6,606 nucleotides of DNA, taken from NCBI GenBank assembly GCA_018224415.1, contig JAGTUZ010000089.1:1-6606 (forward strand), written 5' to 3'. This DNA is from Bacteroidota bacterium. Its GTDB lineage: Bacteria; Bacteroidota; Ignavibacteria; SZUA-365. Shown piece after piece: positions 1-6,073 of the stretch. Below the pieces are notes generated by a model that was given only the letters and a program-made list of their open reading frames with translations, did no database searches and was not told the origin of the DNA. The position numbers and the translations under genes are program-made. Within the stretch, counting starts at the first letter, position 1; every line of letters starts with the position of its first letter.

Positions 1-272
1 CCGCGGGGAGTACCGCTGCCGGCCCGCTTTCCTGCACGATCGTTGATCCCGTCGCCATCTTCGTCGATGAAGCCGCGCGCACGGGTGGACCGAGCGTCGG
101 AGGACTGCTGTGCAGGGGACTGCTGTGAAGCGGACTGCTGTGCAGGGGGCTGCTGCTCTGAAGCGGACTGTTGTGAAGCTGACTGTTGCTCCCCGCTCTG
201 GACGGAATTATCCTGCGCCAGAAGTGGTGTGGCGAGCAGCATGACGAGAATCAGAAGGGGGAGGGATTTCAT
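1..272 (-). CDS. Small secreted Q/S-rich protein with a DEDGDG motif (3' end beyond the window)
   Basis: The ATG at 272-270 is preceded by AAGGA (285-281) with 8-nt spacing, and the frame stays open to the left edge (90 codons seen). Residues 1-19 form a classical signal peptide: MKS, a Leu/Val/Ile-rich core, then TPLLA before QDN, so export is expected. Residues 29-57 are a low-complexity linker of about 5-residue repeats of the SASQQ/SPAQQ type. Then come a basic stretch (RSTRARG) and the motif FIDEDGDGINDRAG at 68-81. The D-x-D-x-D-G-x-x-D spacing (D70, D72, D74, D78) resembles calcium-binding loops of thrombospondin type 3 or dockerin repeats; a single copy is not proof of metal binding. 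The motif is almost identical to that in the upstream gene on this strand (327-686), so the two are related and probably cotranscribed, 54 bp apart. Function unknown. The C-terminus is not visible, so total length and further motifs cannot be judged. Confidence 0.8.
   Translation of the reverse strand, partial: MKSLPLLILVMLLATPLLAQDNSVQSGEQQSASQQSASEQQPPAQQSASQQSPAQQSSDARSTRARGFIDEDGDGINDRAGKRAGSGTPR
102..188 (-). repeat. Degenerate 15-bp coding repeat (SASQQ/SPAQQ units)
   Basis: Within the partial secreted protein, codons 29-57 are built from about five units of 15 bp (one of 18 bp) reading SASQQ, SASEQQ, PPAQQ, SASQQ and SPAQQ. On the minus strand the DNA alternates CAGCAGTCCGCTTCA and CAGCAGTCCCCTGCA. 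Unit lengths are multiples of three, so copy-number change would keep the frame and only lengthen or shorten the linker between signal peptide and DEDGDG motif. Confidence 0.75.
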
Positions 273-297
273 GTCGATATTCCTTGGAGCAAGAAGT

Positions 298-319
298 GGC
301 GGGCGGCAGGCCGCCCGCC
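298..319 (-). terminator. Intercistronic GC hairpin after the 119-aa gene
   Basis: GGCGGGCGGC (298-307) and GCCGCCCGCC (310-319) are a perfect 10-bp inverted repeat separated by AG, giving in practice a 9-bp stem with a 4-nt loop. It starts 7 nt past the stop codon of the 119-aa gene and ends about 25 nt before the next start. On the minus strand it is followed by ACTTCTTGCT rather than a T run, so it is at best a weak or partial intrinsic terminator. It may instead protect the 3' end of the upstream message and set unequal expression of the two genes. Confidence 0.45.
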
Positions 320-326
320 GGATCCA

Positions 327-686
327 TTACTGTGCGCGTGCGCGTCCTTTACGCTGCACGCCGGTTGGCGCGGCGGTTCCGTCACCGCAGGATGCGTCGC
401 GAAGGCGTTTGCGCTGTGCGGTACCGGTGCAGTCGCCGTTGCCCTGGCCGTTGCCCTGGCCGTTGCCCTGACGGGCGTGCTGGCGCTGACGGGCCGTGCC
501 GTCGCCCTGGTGGTCGCAGATCCCGTCGCCGTCTTCATCGATGAAGCGCGGTCCCTGGTTCTGTCCCGTCTGCTGGGAGAGAGCGGCCTTGCCGTCCTTG
601 CCGTCCTGCTTCTGCTGCGCGGAGGCAGTGCTGCCGAGAGCGAGCACAAGCAGGGTGATGGCGAAGATGAACGTGATGTGTTTCAT
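327..686 (-). CDS. Small secreted protein with FIDEDGDGICD motif and GNGQ repeats, behind a sigma-54 promoter
   Basis: 119 aa; the ATG at 686-684 has GAGGT (695-691) four nt upstream. Residues 1-23 are a signal peptide (MKH, long Ile/Phe/Leu/Val core, cleavage likely after TASA-23), so the mature part is exported. Next come a Gln/Lys/Gly linker (24-46), the motif FIDEDGDGICD (48-58; D50, D52, D54, D58 spaced as in a thrombospondin type 3/dockerin-type Ca loop), a GNGQGNGQGNG glycine/asparagine repeat (74-84) and a very basic tail ending RKGRARAQ. There are three cysteines (57, 86, 100). The mature protein is small, hydrophilic and probably largely disordered. It shares the motif and overall plan with the next gene downstream (272-1). 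A -24/-12 promoter lies 40-56 nt upstream, and the NtrC-type regulator gene ends 210 bp upstream on the same strand, so control by that regulator is a reasonable inference. I recognise a motif style but no named family. Metal binding, envelope stress or adhesion are guesses only. Confidence 0.82.
   Translation of the reverse strand: MKHITFIFAITLLVLALGSTASAQQKQDGKDGKAALSQQTGQNQGPRFIDEDGDGICDHQGDGTARQRQHARQGNGQGNGQGNGDCTGTAQRKRLRDASCGDGTAAPTGVQRKGRARAQ
435..470 (-). repeat. Three perfect 12-bp repeats encoding QGNG
   Basis: The plus strand reads GCCGTTGCCCTG three times without change (435-446, 447-458, 459-470); on the coding strand this is CAGGGCAACGGC, giving QGNG x3 (residues 73-84). Perfect identity suggests recent expansion by slippage. 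The unit keeps frame. Confidence 0.85.
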
Positions 687-725
687 AATGACCTCAAGAG
701 TGAATCAATGGTTCACCTGTATTGT

Positions 726-742
726 ATGCAATCGGCGTGCCA
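726..742 (-). promoter_or_regulatory. Sigma-54 (-24/-12) promoter for the small secreted-protein genes
   Basis: On the minus strand 742-726 reads TGGCACGCCGATTGCAT. This matches the RpoN consensus TGGCAC-N5-TTGCA in every conserved position, with the invariant GG (741-740) and GC (729-728) separated by exactly 10 nt. Transcription would start near 717-714, giving a leader of about 30 nt before the ATG at 686. The nearest upstream gene on the same strand encodes a sigma-54-dependent activator, which makes a chance match less likely. Expected behaviour: no basal transcription, full dependence on an ATP-hydrolysing enhancer-binding protein. Confidence 0.88.
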
Positions 743-772
743 GTAATCCTGCTATGCGATCGAGACGGAACA

Positions 773-794
773 ATCAGGGGAAATCAGGCCTGAT
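773..794. promoter_or_regulatory. Candidate enhancer site: three ATCAGG half-sites, two forming a perfect palindrome
   Basis: ATCAGGCCTGAT (783-794) is a perfect 12-bp palindrome. A further ATCAGG copy in direct orientation begins at 773, exactly 10 bp (one helical turn) before the first palindrome arm. The palindrome centre is about 72 bp upstream of the predicted sigma-54 start site, just promoter-proximal to the usual enhancer range. It is a plausible binding site for a dimeric Fis-type HTH regulator such as the neighbouring response regulator. It is not a good terminator: 6-bp arms without a loop and no T run. Confidence 0.45.
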
Positions 795-841
795 GCCGCA
801 TCCAGCGTTGCAGAACATGCATGGTCAGACTGGTTCTCGTT

Positions 842-887
842 GCACGGCGGCAGAAATCGTCGAGGCACGGCGGCAGATTTTGTCGAA
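842..887. repeat. Contiguous 23-bp tandem repeat upstream of the sigma-54 promoter
   Basis: Positions 842-864 and 865-887 are adjacent 23-bp units matching at 19 of 23 positions; the first 13 bases (GCACGGCGGCAGA) are identical. The repeat sits 10 bp beyond the stop codon of the response regulator and roughly 125-170 bp upstream of the predicted sigma-54 start. That is where tandem enhancer sites are usually found, and the units are about two helical turns apart. A neutral duplication is the alternative. The rest of the gap between the regulator and the small gene shows no convincing hairpin or ORF. Confidence 0.5.
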
Positions 888-896
888 TTGGACGTC

Positions 897-2270
897 TCAC
901 TGCGCGGCGCGTTTCCTTGCCAATTTGTACCGGAGGGTTCGCTCGGAGATGCCAAGGAGTTCAGCCGCCTTCACCTGGTTGCCGCCGCTTTTGTTCAGGG
1001 CTTTTTCGATAAGCAGATGTTCGAGAGCATTGACCCGCTGCGAAAGGTCGCCCAGCTCGAAGAGTTCATGGGCGGGGAGTTCGGCGGTACTGCCCGTGTG
1101 CAGAAGATCGGGCGGGAGGTCCTGGGTGGTGACCGTTTCGTCGCGGGTGAGGACAACGGCGCGCTGCACGATATTCTCCAGTTCGCGGACATTGCCCGGA
1201 TAATCATATCGTGTCAGGAGATCCATGGCTTCGCGCGAGATGCCCTGCACCTGCTTGCCGTTGCGTTCGGCGTATTTGTGGATGAAGGCGGTGACGAGCG
1301 GTGCGATGTCCTCCCGCCGCTTCCGCAGCGGGGGAAGATGGATGCTGACGACGTTCAGGCGGTAATAAAGATCCTCACGGAAGCTGCCATCGGTGATCAT
1401 CGTCTCGAGGTCGCGGTTGGTGGCGGCCACGAAACGCACGTCGAGCTGCAGGGTCTCGCTGCCGCCGACACGCTCGATCTGTCCGAACTGCAGGGCGCGA
1501 AGCAGTTTGACCTGGATGGAGAGCGGGATGTCACCGACCTCGTCGATGAACAGCGTTCCACCGTCAGCCTGTTCGAACTTGCCGATGCGCTGACGCTCCG
1601 CGCCGGTAAAAGCGCCTTTTTCGTGTCCGAAGAGTTCGCTTTCGAAGAGAGACTCCGGGAGCGCTGCACAATTGACCACAACGAAGGGCTGGTCCTTGCG
1701 ACCGCTCGACATGTGAATGGCCCGCGCGATGAGTTCCTTGCCGGTACCGCTTTCCCCGCGCAGGAGCACGGAGGCTTTGCTCGACGCGACACGCCCCGCC
1801 GTGTTGAGGACGTCCTCCATGGCGCCGCTTCGCGATACGATATTGTCGAAGGAATACCGCTCGGCGAGCTGGGCCCGCAGCAGCCTGTTTTCAGATATTA
1901 GCATCCGATGATCCCGCGCGCGCCCGATGATGAGCAGGAGTTCCTCGAGTTCCACGGGCTTCTGCAGGTAATCGAATGCGCCGTCTTTCATGATACCCAC
2001 CGCCGTTTCGATGCTGCCGAACGCGGTGATGACCACCACCGGGATGTCGGGGTTTATCTCCCGGACCGCCCGCAGCACCTGCTGTCCGGTCATGTCGGGC
2101 ATGCGGAAGTCCGTGAGCACGAGATCCACGGGATTGGCGCGCACATGGGCGACCGCTGCGGTGCCATTGGCCGCTTCGCTCACGGTGAAATTCTTTTTTT
2201 TGAGAAATCCGGCGATGGCGTTCCGCTGGGCTTCTTCGTCGTCCGCAACGAGAATGTGGAATGTGCTCAT
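897..2270 (-). CDS. NtrC-family sigma-54-dependent response regulator
   Basis: 457 aa with the three standard domains of this family. Receiver (1-~120): acidic pocket D10-D11, phospho-acceptor D54 in LTDFRMPDMTG, T82, and K104 in LQKP. AAA+ activator domain (~140-365): Walker A GESGTGKE (172-179); the sigma-54-contacting loop GAFTGA intact at 219-224; Walker B GGTLFIDE with D243-E244; FREDLYYRLNV around 297-307 supplying the arginine fingers; and PGNVRELEN as sensor II. Fis-type HTH at the C-terminus (GGNQVKAAELLGISERTLRYK, from ~429). All catalytic features for phosphorylation-dependent activation of RpoN-RNA polymerase are present. The ATG overlaps the stop of the kinase gene (ATGA, 2270-2267) and has no clear Shine-Dalgarno sequence, so it is probably translated by coupling to the kinase. 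Likely target: the -24/-12 promoter just downstream on the same strand. Overall design is that of ZraR/AtoC/HydG-type regulators; no specific ortholog is claimed. Codons 24-26 contain a run of eight A. Confidence 0.96.
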   Translation of the reverse strand: MSTFHILVADDEEAQRNAIAGFLKKKNFTVSEAANGTAAVAHVRANPVDLVLTDFRMPDMTGQQVLRAVREINPDIPVVVITAFGSIETAVGIMKDGAFDYLQKPVELEELLLIIGRARDHRMLISENRLLRAQLAERYSFDNIVSRSGAMEDVLNTAGRVASSKASVLLRGESGTGKELIARAIHMSSGRKDQPFVVVNCAALPESLFESELFGHEKGAFTGAERQRIGKFEQADGGTLFIDEVGDIPLSIQVKLLRALQFGQIERVGGSETLQLDVRFVAATNRDLETMITDGSFREDLYYRLNVVSIHLPPLRKRREDIAPLVTAFIHKYAERNGKQVQGISREAMDLLTRYDYPGNVRELENIVQRAVVLTRDETVTTQDLPPDLLHTGSTAELPAHELFELGDLSQRVNALEHLLIEKALNKSGGNQVKAAELLGISERTLRYKLARKRAAQ

Positions 2271-4351
2271 AGAGGTACGTTGTTTATCTGCATGTTCGTG
2301 TGGGTATGATGCGCAGGGAGCAGTGGGAGGAGGATCTGGAAGGTGCTGCCTCCGTCCTCGTTGCTGGCAACGTGAATCTCGCCGCCGTGTTCGTTCACAA
2401 TCTGGTGGACGATGCTCAGACCGAGTCCCGTACCGCTGGTCTTGGTGGTAAAGTACAGGTTGAAGATGTTTTTCCTGACGTCCTCCGGCATGCCATGGCC
2501 GTTGTCCGCAATCGAGACCGCCACCATCGATCCCTGCGCGCAGATAACCGTTTTGACCATTCCCCCAGGCTCCACGGCGTCCAGGGCATTCTGGTAGATA
2601 TTCAGCAGGACTTGCGTCATACGCTCGCGGTCTGCCAGCACCATCGTTGGTGCGTCCGTGATCAGCGGCAGGGTGACTTCACGTGCGGCGGCCTGGCTGC
2701 GCACGATGTCGAGACTGGCGGAGAGCAGCGTGGTCAGGTCGCAGGGGCGCATGTCGAGGCGCGGGGGACGAGCGAATTCGAGGAACTGCGTGATGATGCG
2801 GTTGACGCGCTGCACTTCCGAGCGGATGGTGGACGCGAGCTGCGTGTATTCTTCCCCGTCTTCCGTCGGGACGAATTCCTGCTGGAAGCGCTGCGCGATG
2901 ATGTTGATTGCGTTGAGAGGATTGCGGATTTCGTGTGCGATACCTCCAGCCAGCTCGCCCATCGCCACGACGCGATCGCGACGCTGCAGTTGTTCCTGGA
3001 CGCGTCGCTGTTCGGTCATGTCCCGTGCGATGGACACGATGGTTTCCACCGTCCCCGTGTCATCGCGGATCACCGACGTGCTGATGGCAAGCACGCGCCG
3101 GTCGCCGGATGGATGTTCGAGCGTGCGTTCCTCATACGGAACCGGAAGCGCCTGCTCTCTCGTGCGTCGAAGCAGAAGCACATCGCCCGGACAAACCGCC
3201 TCGCAGGGGCGGCCGATCGCGTGGTCGGCGGAACCACCAAGCATGTTTGCGGCAGCCTGGTTGTAGACCGTCACCGCCCCCGCCGCATCCGTTGCGACGA
3301 CCGCGTCCGCGATACTGTCGAGCACCAGGTCGGTGTAGCCACGGACCTTCCGGTGTTCCTGACGCAGCATGCCGTAGCGCTGCCGTGTGAGGATGAGCAC
3401 AAAAAGTATCGATGCGGTGATGAAAAAGCCGAGTGCGATGAGGATCACGCGGCGCATCGAACGCTGCTGGATCGCCCGGACCTGAACAAGTGACAGGCCG
3501 ATGCGCATCAGGGCGGGGGCATCGTGTTGCAGGGTCACGCGCTGGACGATCTCGAACACTGCCTCGTCGTCCTCCTGCAGGATGCGGCTGTGTGCGCTGT
3601 CCTGCCGCATTGCAGCGAGAAGAAAGGGATCTGATTGTATGGAATGCATTTCCTTCACGCCCCCGCTGGCGGTGATGATACCCGCGTCATCCTGCAGGAC
3701 AATGTACAGGATGGACGATGCCGTACCGATGTCACGAAGCAGTGTGCCGATGCCGAGGCGCAGTCGCATGTCGAGCATCGCGGTGGAGGAGAGTCCGAGC
3801 AGCACGGCTCCCGGAGCATCCCGGCGCTCCTGGGCGAGCACAAACATGCGCTGGCTGTCCGGTGGAGCCACGACGGCGCCTTCTGCGAGCCATTCGTACT
3901 CGCCGTCGAGCACGGGCTGGAGCAAGTCGCGTCGCAGATCGGAATCTTCGGACAGGGGCTCGCCGACGGACGCCGTCGGATCATCGGAAGCGCGTAGCCG
4001 GCCGTCGCCGTCGAACAGCATGATGCGGTCCAAAGCGGTTTCTCGCGCAAGGCCTTCCAGCCCGGCCGCGTTTGGGGTTCCTCCCTGCGTCCGCGCATCG
4101 ATCAGTTGTGCCGCGATTCGCAGACGCTGGACGATGGCCTCCTCGAGTTCCGCGTTGGCCTCGACAGTGGTTGCGGTGCTGCGGTTGACGGTCTCGATCA
4201 GCACGCCGGCTTCGGACGCCACGAAGCCCAGCAGCTCCTCGCGACTGCGTGTGACCTCGAACCACACGAACGCCGTGATGATCACGGCCAGAGTCATGAG
4301 GCCGGCCGCGAGCAGTTTCGCCCGCGGAGAGAATGGAAGTGTGCGTTGCAT
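2267..4351 (-). CDS. Membrane sensor histidine kinase (Cache-like sensor, PAS, HisKA, HATPase_c)
   Basis: 694 aa from the ATG at 4351; an in-frame GTG at 4366 would add five residues but has no ribosome site, whereas AAGAGGA (4363-4357) lies 5 nt before the ATG. Order: TM1 ~12-33; extracytoplasmic region ~34-299 with an RLRIAAQLID-type helix followed by IMLFDGDGRLRASDD, which resembles Cache sensor folds; TM2 ~301-322; PAS ~338-445 (LDSIADAVVATDAAGAVTVYN) with two cysteines (C383, C387); HisKA with phospho-accepting H473 in GGIAHEIRNPLNAI; and HATPase_c with N-box LLNIYQNALDAV, G1 DNGHGMP, F-box FNLYFTTK and G2 GTGLGL. All ATPase boxes are intact. It phosphorylates the regulator encoded immediately downstream, whose start overlaps this stop. 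The ligand is not predictable; ZraS/AtoS-type kinases share this architecture. The tail carries AHHTHTNM, a short His-rich stretch of unknown meaning. It is divergently oriented to the amylase gene. Confidence 0.95.
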   Translation of the reverse strand: MQRTLPFSPRAKLLAAGLMTLAVIITAFVWFEVTRSREELLGFVASEAGVLIETVNRSTATTVEANAELEEAIVQRLRIAAQLIDARTQGGTPNAAGLEGLARETALDRIMLFDGDGRLRASDDPTASVGEPLSEDSDLRRDLLQPVLDGEYEWLAEGAVVAPPDSQRMFVLAQERRDAPGAVLLGLSSTAMLDMRLRLGIGTLLRDIGTASSILYIVLQDDAGIITASGGVKEMHSIQSDPFLLAAMRQDSAHSRILQEDDEAVFEIVQRVTLQHDAPALMRIGLSLVQVRAIQQRSMRRVILIALGFFITASILFVLILTRQRYGMLRQEHRKVRGYTDLVLDSIADAVVATDAAGAVTVYNQAAANMLGGSADHAIGRPCEAVCPGDVLLLRRTREQALPVPYEERTLEHPSGDRRVLAISTSVIRDDTGTVETIVSIARDMTEQRRVQEQLQRRDRVVAMGELAGGIAHEIRNPLNAINIIAQRFQQEFVPTEDGEEYTQLASTIRSEVQRVNRIITQFLEFARPPRLDMRPCDLTTLLSASLDIVRSQAAAREVTLPLITDAPTMVLADRERMTQVLLNIYQNALDAVEPGGMVKTVICAQGSMVAVSIADNGHGMPEDVRKNIFNLYFTTKTSGTGLGLSIVHQIVNEHGGEIHVASNEDGGSTFQILLPLLPAHHTHTNMQINNVPL

Positions 4352-4421
4352 CGGATTCCTCTTCACGACATATTAACATGCACCGCGCAAAAAAACACCT
4401 GTCCCATATCCCGGAATCGTG
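4352..4421. promoter_or_regulatory. Divergent intergenic region between kinase and amylase genes
   Basis: About 70 bp separate the kinase start (4351) from the amylase start (4422), so both promoters must be here or overlap the coding ends. It contains an A7 run (4389-4395) and, on the minus strand, TTAATAT (4376-4370), a possible -10 element for the kinase operon. The hexamer 17 bp upstream (GTGTTT) is a poor -35. No -24/-12 element was found; AGGTGT then TTTGC on the minus strand has the wrong GG-GC spacing (9 nt). The shared short region makes coordinated control possible, but nothing proves it. Confidence 0.35.
4357..4363 (-). promoter_or_regulatory. Shine-Dalgarno deciding the kinase start
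   Basis: The minus strand reads AAGAGGA here, 5 nt before the ATG at 4351-4349. The alternative GTG at 4366-4364 has only AT-rich sequence with no purine box upstream, so the ATG is preferred. Confidence 0.6.
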
Positions 4422-6011
4422 ATGTCCGCTGTCGCATCGCTCCTGCGCCTCCCCGTCGTGTTCCTGCTGCTTGCCGCCGCGAGTGCGGTCCTGATCGTCG
4501 GACTTGGCCGTGGCGATGCGCCGCTGCCCGCGACGGACAATCTGCGTATGTACCTGGTCATGCCCGACCGCTTTGACGACGGGGATCCGCAGAACAATCA
4601 GGCCAACGGGAAGTCGGACAGCGGGAATCCGCTTGCCGTGCAGGGTGGGGATCTCAAGGGGATCGAGCGCCGTCTCGACTATCTGCAGGCGCTTGGTGTG
4701 AATGCGATCTGGATCACTCCCGTGCAACAGAACGTTCCGGGTGCCTTTCACGGTTACTGGATCCAGCATTTCAAGCGGGTCGATCCGCGGCTCGGGGACA
4801 TGGAAGACCTGCGGCGGCTTGTGCGCAAGGCGCATGAGCGGGGGATGCGTCTGTATTTGGACGTGGTCTGCAATCACACCGGTCCGCTCATCGGCACGGC
4901 TGAAGGCGGACATCTGTGGCGCGACGAAGGATACACGCTGGTATGGAAAGACAGCACGCAGCTCCCGACGCCCGAAGCCCTCCAGGATCTATCGCTGTAT
5001 CACAACTACGGGGAAGTGAAAGAATGGCGGCCACCCTACGAAGTGCTGGGAGAGCTGCCCGGGGGACTCGACGATCTGCGTACCGAGGACCCGCGCGTCC
5101 TTGCGATCATGATCGAGATCTGGTCGTGGTGGCTCGAGCAGACCGGCTGTGACGGGTTCCGCGTCGACACGGTGAAACATGTCGACATGCCCTTCTGGTA
5201 CGCCTGGCTCGCGGCGATCCGGCGGCATGCGGCAGAAATCGGAAAACCGGAGTTTTTTATCTTTGGTGAAGTGTACTCGTCGGAGGATTCCATCTGCGCG
5301 CCGTTCACCTGGCCGGACGCGCATGGACGGCGCGCCTTCGACGCGGTGTTCAACTTCAGTATTGCCGAGGCGATCCGCGACGTGTTCGCCCGCGGGCATT
5401 CCGTCGCGCGTATTGCCGCGAGCATCGACCATCTGCATCTGTACGCCGGCGACAGCTGGAAGCGCCAGATGATCTTCGTCGACAACCACGACATGTCACG
5501 GTTCCTGGCTGTGGCCGACGGGGACGAGGCGCTGCTCCGCGAGGCGCTTGTGTTTCTCTATGGCCTGCCGGGCGTGCCACTGCTCTATTACGGCACCGAG
5601 CAGGGATATCGCGGCGGTACGGGGCCGGACTGGGAAAACCGCGAAAGCATGTTTGCACACGGCTGGAAGGGCAATGCCCCAGCCGGGGATTCGTTTCACC
5701 ATGGACACCCGCTGTTCCTGCATATCGCAGGATTGAATCGTGCGCGCAACGCCTGGCGCATCCTTCGTGAGGGATCATGCGTCGTGCACGAAGCCGACAC
5801 CCTGCGGCAGTTCATCGCCCTGCGACGCGGACTCGCATCGGCAAACGCGTACGTGCTCTGGAACGGCTCGCGTTCTCCACTCGAATGGCAGGCACCGGGG
5901 AGTGGAGAGTACCGACTGTGGCCTGCCGGTGCGGGGAGGATCCTCCACGGCGGGACGGTGCGTCTCAGTGCCCATAAAGCCGCATGGCTGCTGCCCGTGG
6001 GAACGCAATGA
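4422..6011 (+). CDS. GH13 alpha-amylase family glycoside hydrolase, exported or membrane-anchored
   Basis: 529 aa. ATG 4422 is chosen over the adjacent in-frame GTG 4419 because GGA (4413-4415) is then 6 nt away, though the ribosome site is weak. Residues ~6-28 are a hydrophobic segment (LLRLPVVFLLLAAASAVLIV) with no clear cleavage site: signal peptide or N-terminal anchor. The catalytic domain begins directly after it with YLVMPDRFDDGDPQNN, so there is no N-terminal starch-binding or CBM34 domain. The four GH13 regions are present: I DVVCNH (147-152), II GFRVDTVKH with nucleophile D249, III FGEVYS with acid/base E283, IV VDNHD with D357. HGYWIQHFKRVDPRLGDMED is the usual beta-3 stretch, and the ~70-residue C-terminal part (RQFIALRR...WLLPVG) fits the family's beta domain. 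It should hydrolyse or transglycosylate alpha-1,4/1,6 glucans outside the cytoplasm. DRFDDGDPQNN resembles neopullulanase, cyclomaltodextrinase and CGTase-like members, but specificity cannot be fixed. Its stop overlaps a start codon (ATGA, 6008-6011), opening the repeat tract before the glycosyltransferase. Confidence 0.93.
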   Translation: MSAVASLLRLPVVFLLLAAASAVLIVGLGRGDAPLPATDNLRMYLVMPDRFDDGDPQNNQANGKSDSGNPLAVQGGDLKGIERRLDYLQALGVNAIWITPVQQNVPGAFHGYWIQHFKRVDPRLGDMEDLRRLVRKAHERGMRLYLDVVCNHTGPLIGTAEGGHLWRDEGYTLVWKDSTQLPTPEALQDLSLYHNYGEVKEWRPPYEVLGELPGGLDDLRTEDPRVLAIMIEIWSWWLEQTGCDGFRVDTVKHVDMPFWYAWLAAIRRHAAEIGKPEFFIFGEVYSSEDSICAPFTWPDAHGRRAFDAVFNFSIAEAIRDVFARGHSVARIAASIDHLHLYAGDSWKRQMIFVDNHDMSRFLAVADGDEALLREALVFLYGLPGVPLLYYGTEQGYRGGTGPDWENRESMFAHGWKGNAPAGDSFHHGHPLFLHIAGLNRARNAWRILREGSCVVHEADTLRQFIALRRGLASANAYVLWNGSRSPLEWQAPGSGEYRLWPAGAGRILHGGTVRLSAHKAAWLLPVGTQ

Positions 6012-6073
6012 GAGAGACACCGAAATGAGAGAGACACCGCGATGAGAGAGACCACAATGACAGACAATCCGCA
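6008..6073 (+). repeat. Four degenerate ~17-bp tandem repeats, each starting ATGA
   Basis: Units begin at 6008, 6025, 6042 and 6057. The first two share ATGAGAGAGACACCG and differ only in the last two bases; the third is 15 bp (ATGAGAGAGACCACA); the fourth is diverged (ATGACAGACAATCCGCA). The glycosyltransferase ATGA at 6074 continues the series. The purine-rich GAGAGAGA inside each of the first three units is 6-8 nt before the next ATG and could act as a weak ribosome site. The tract spans the entire junction from the amylase stop to the glycosyltransferase start. Confidence 0.85.

Noticed and set aside
43..471. Cysteine-rich 142-aa plus-strand frame with repeated DCC/ADCC
   Set aside because: Cysteine pattern is the reverse complement of the QQSAS repeat region. 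The minus-strand reading gives a good signal peptide, ribosome site and the DEDGDG motif.
783..794. Palindrome ATCAGGCCTGAT as a terminator for the response regulator
   Set aside because: Six-bp arms with no loop and no T run; better explained as a protein-binding site. No convincing terminator was found after the regulator.
840..1901. 353-codon open frame on the plus strand opposite the response regulator
   Set aside because: It mirrors the high-GC codon bias of the minus-strand gene, has no recognisable domain, and the opposite strand has a complete, motif-perfect NtrC-type protein.
2300..3493. 397-codon open frame on the plus strand opposite the kinase
   Set aside because: Shadow of the kinase gene; rich in Arg/His/Asp as expected for an antisense frame, with no domain.
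4364..4366. GTG at 4366 as the kinase start
   Set aside because: No ribosome site upstream; the ATG 15 nt further in has AAGAGGA at ideal distance. The ATG at 4371 is out of frame and hits a stop after two codons.
4380..4405. A second -24/-12 promoter in the kinase/amylase divergent region
   Set aside because: The only candidate (minus strand AGGTGT then TTTGC) has 9 nt between GG and GC and a poor -24 box.
6008..6073. Short tandem repeats as a CRISPR array
   Set aside because: Units are contiguous without unique spacers and only 15-17 bp long.
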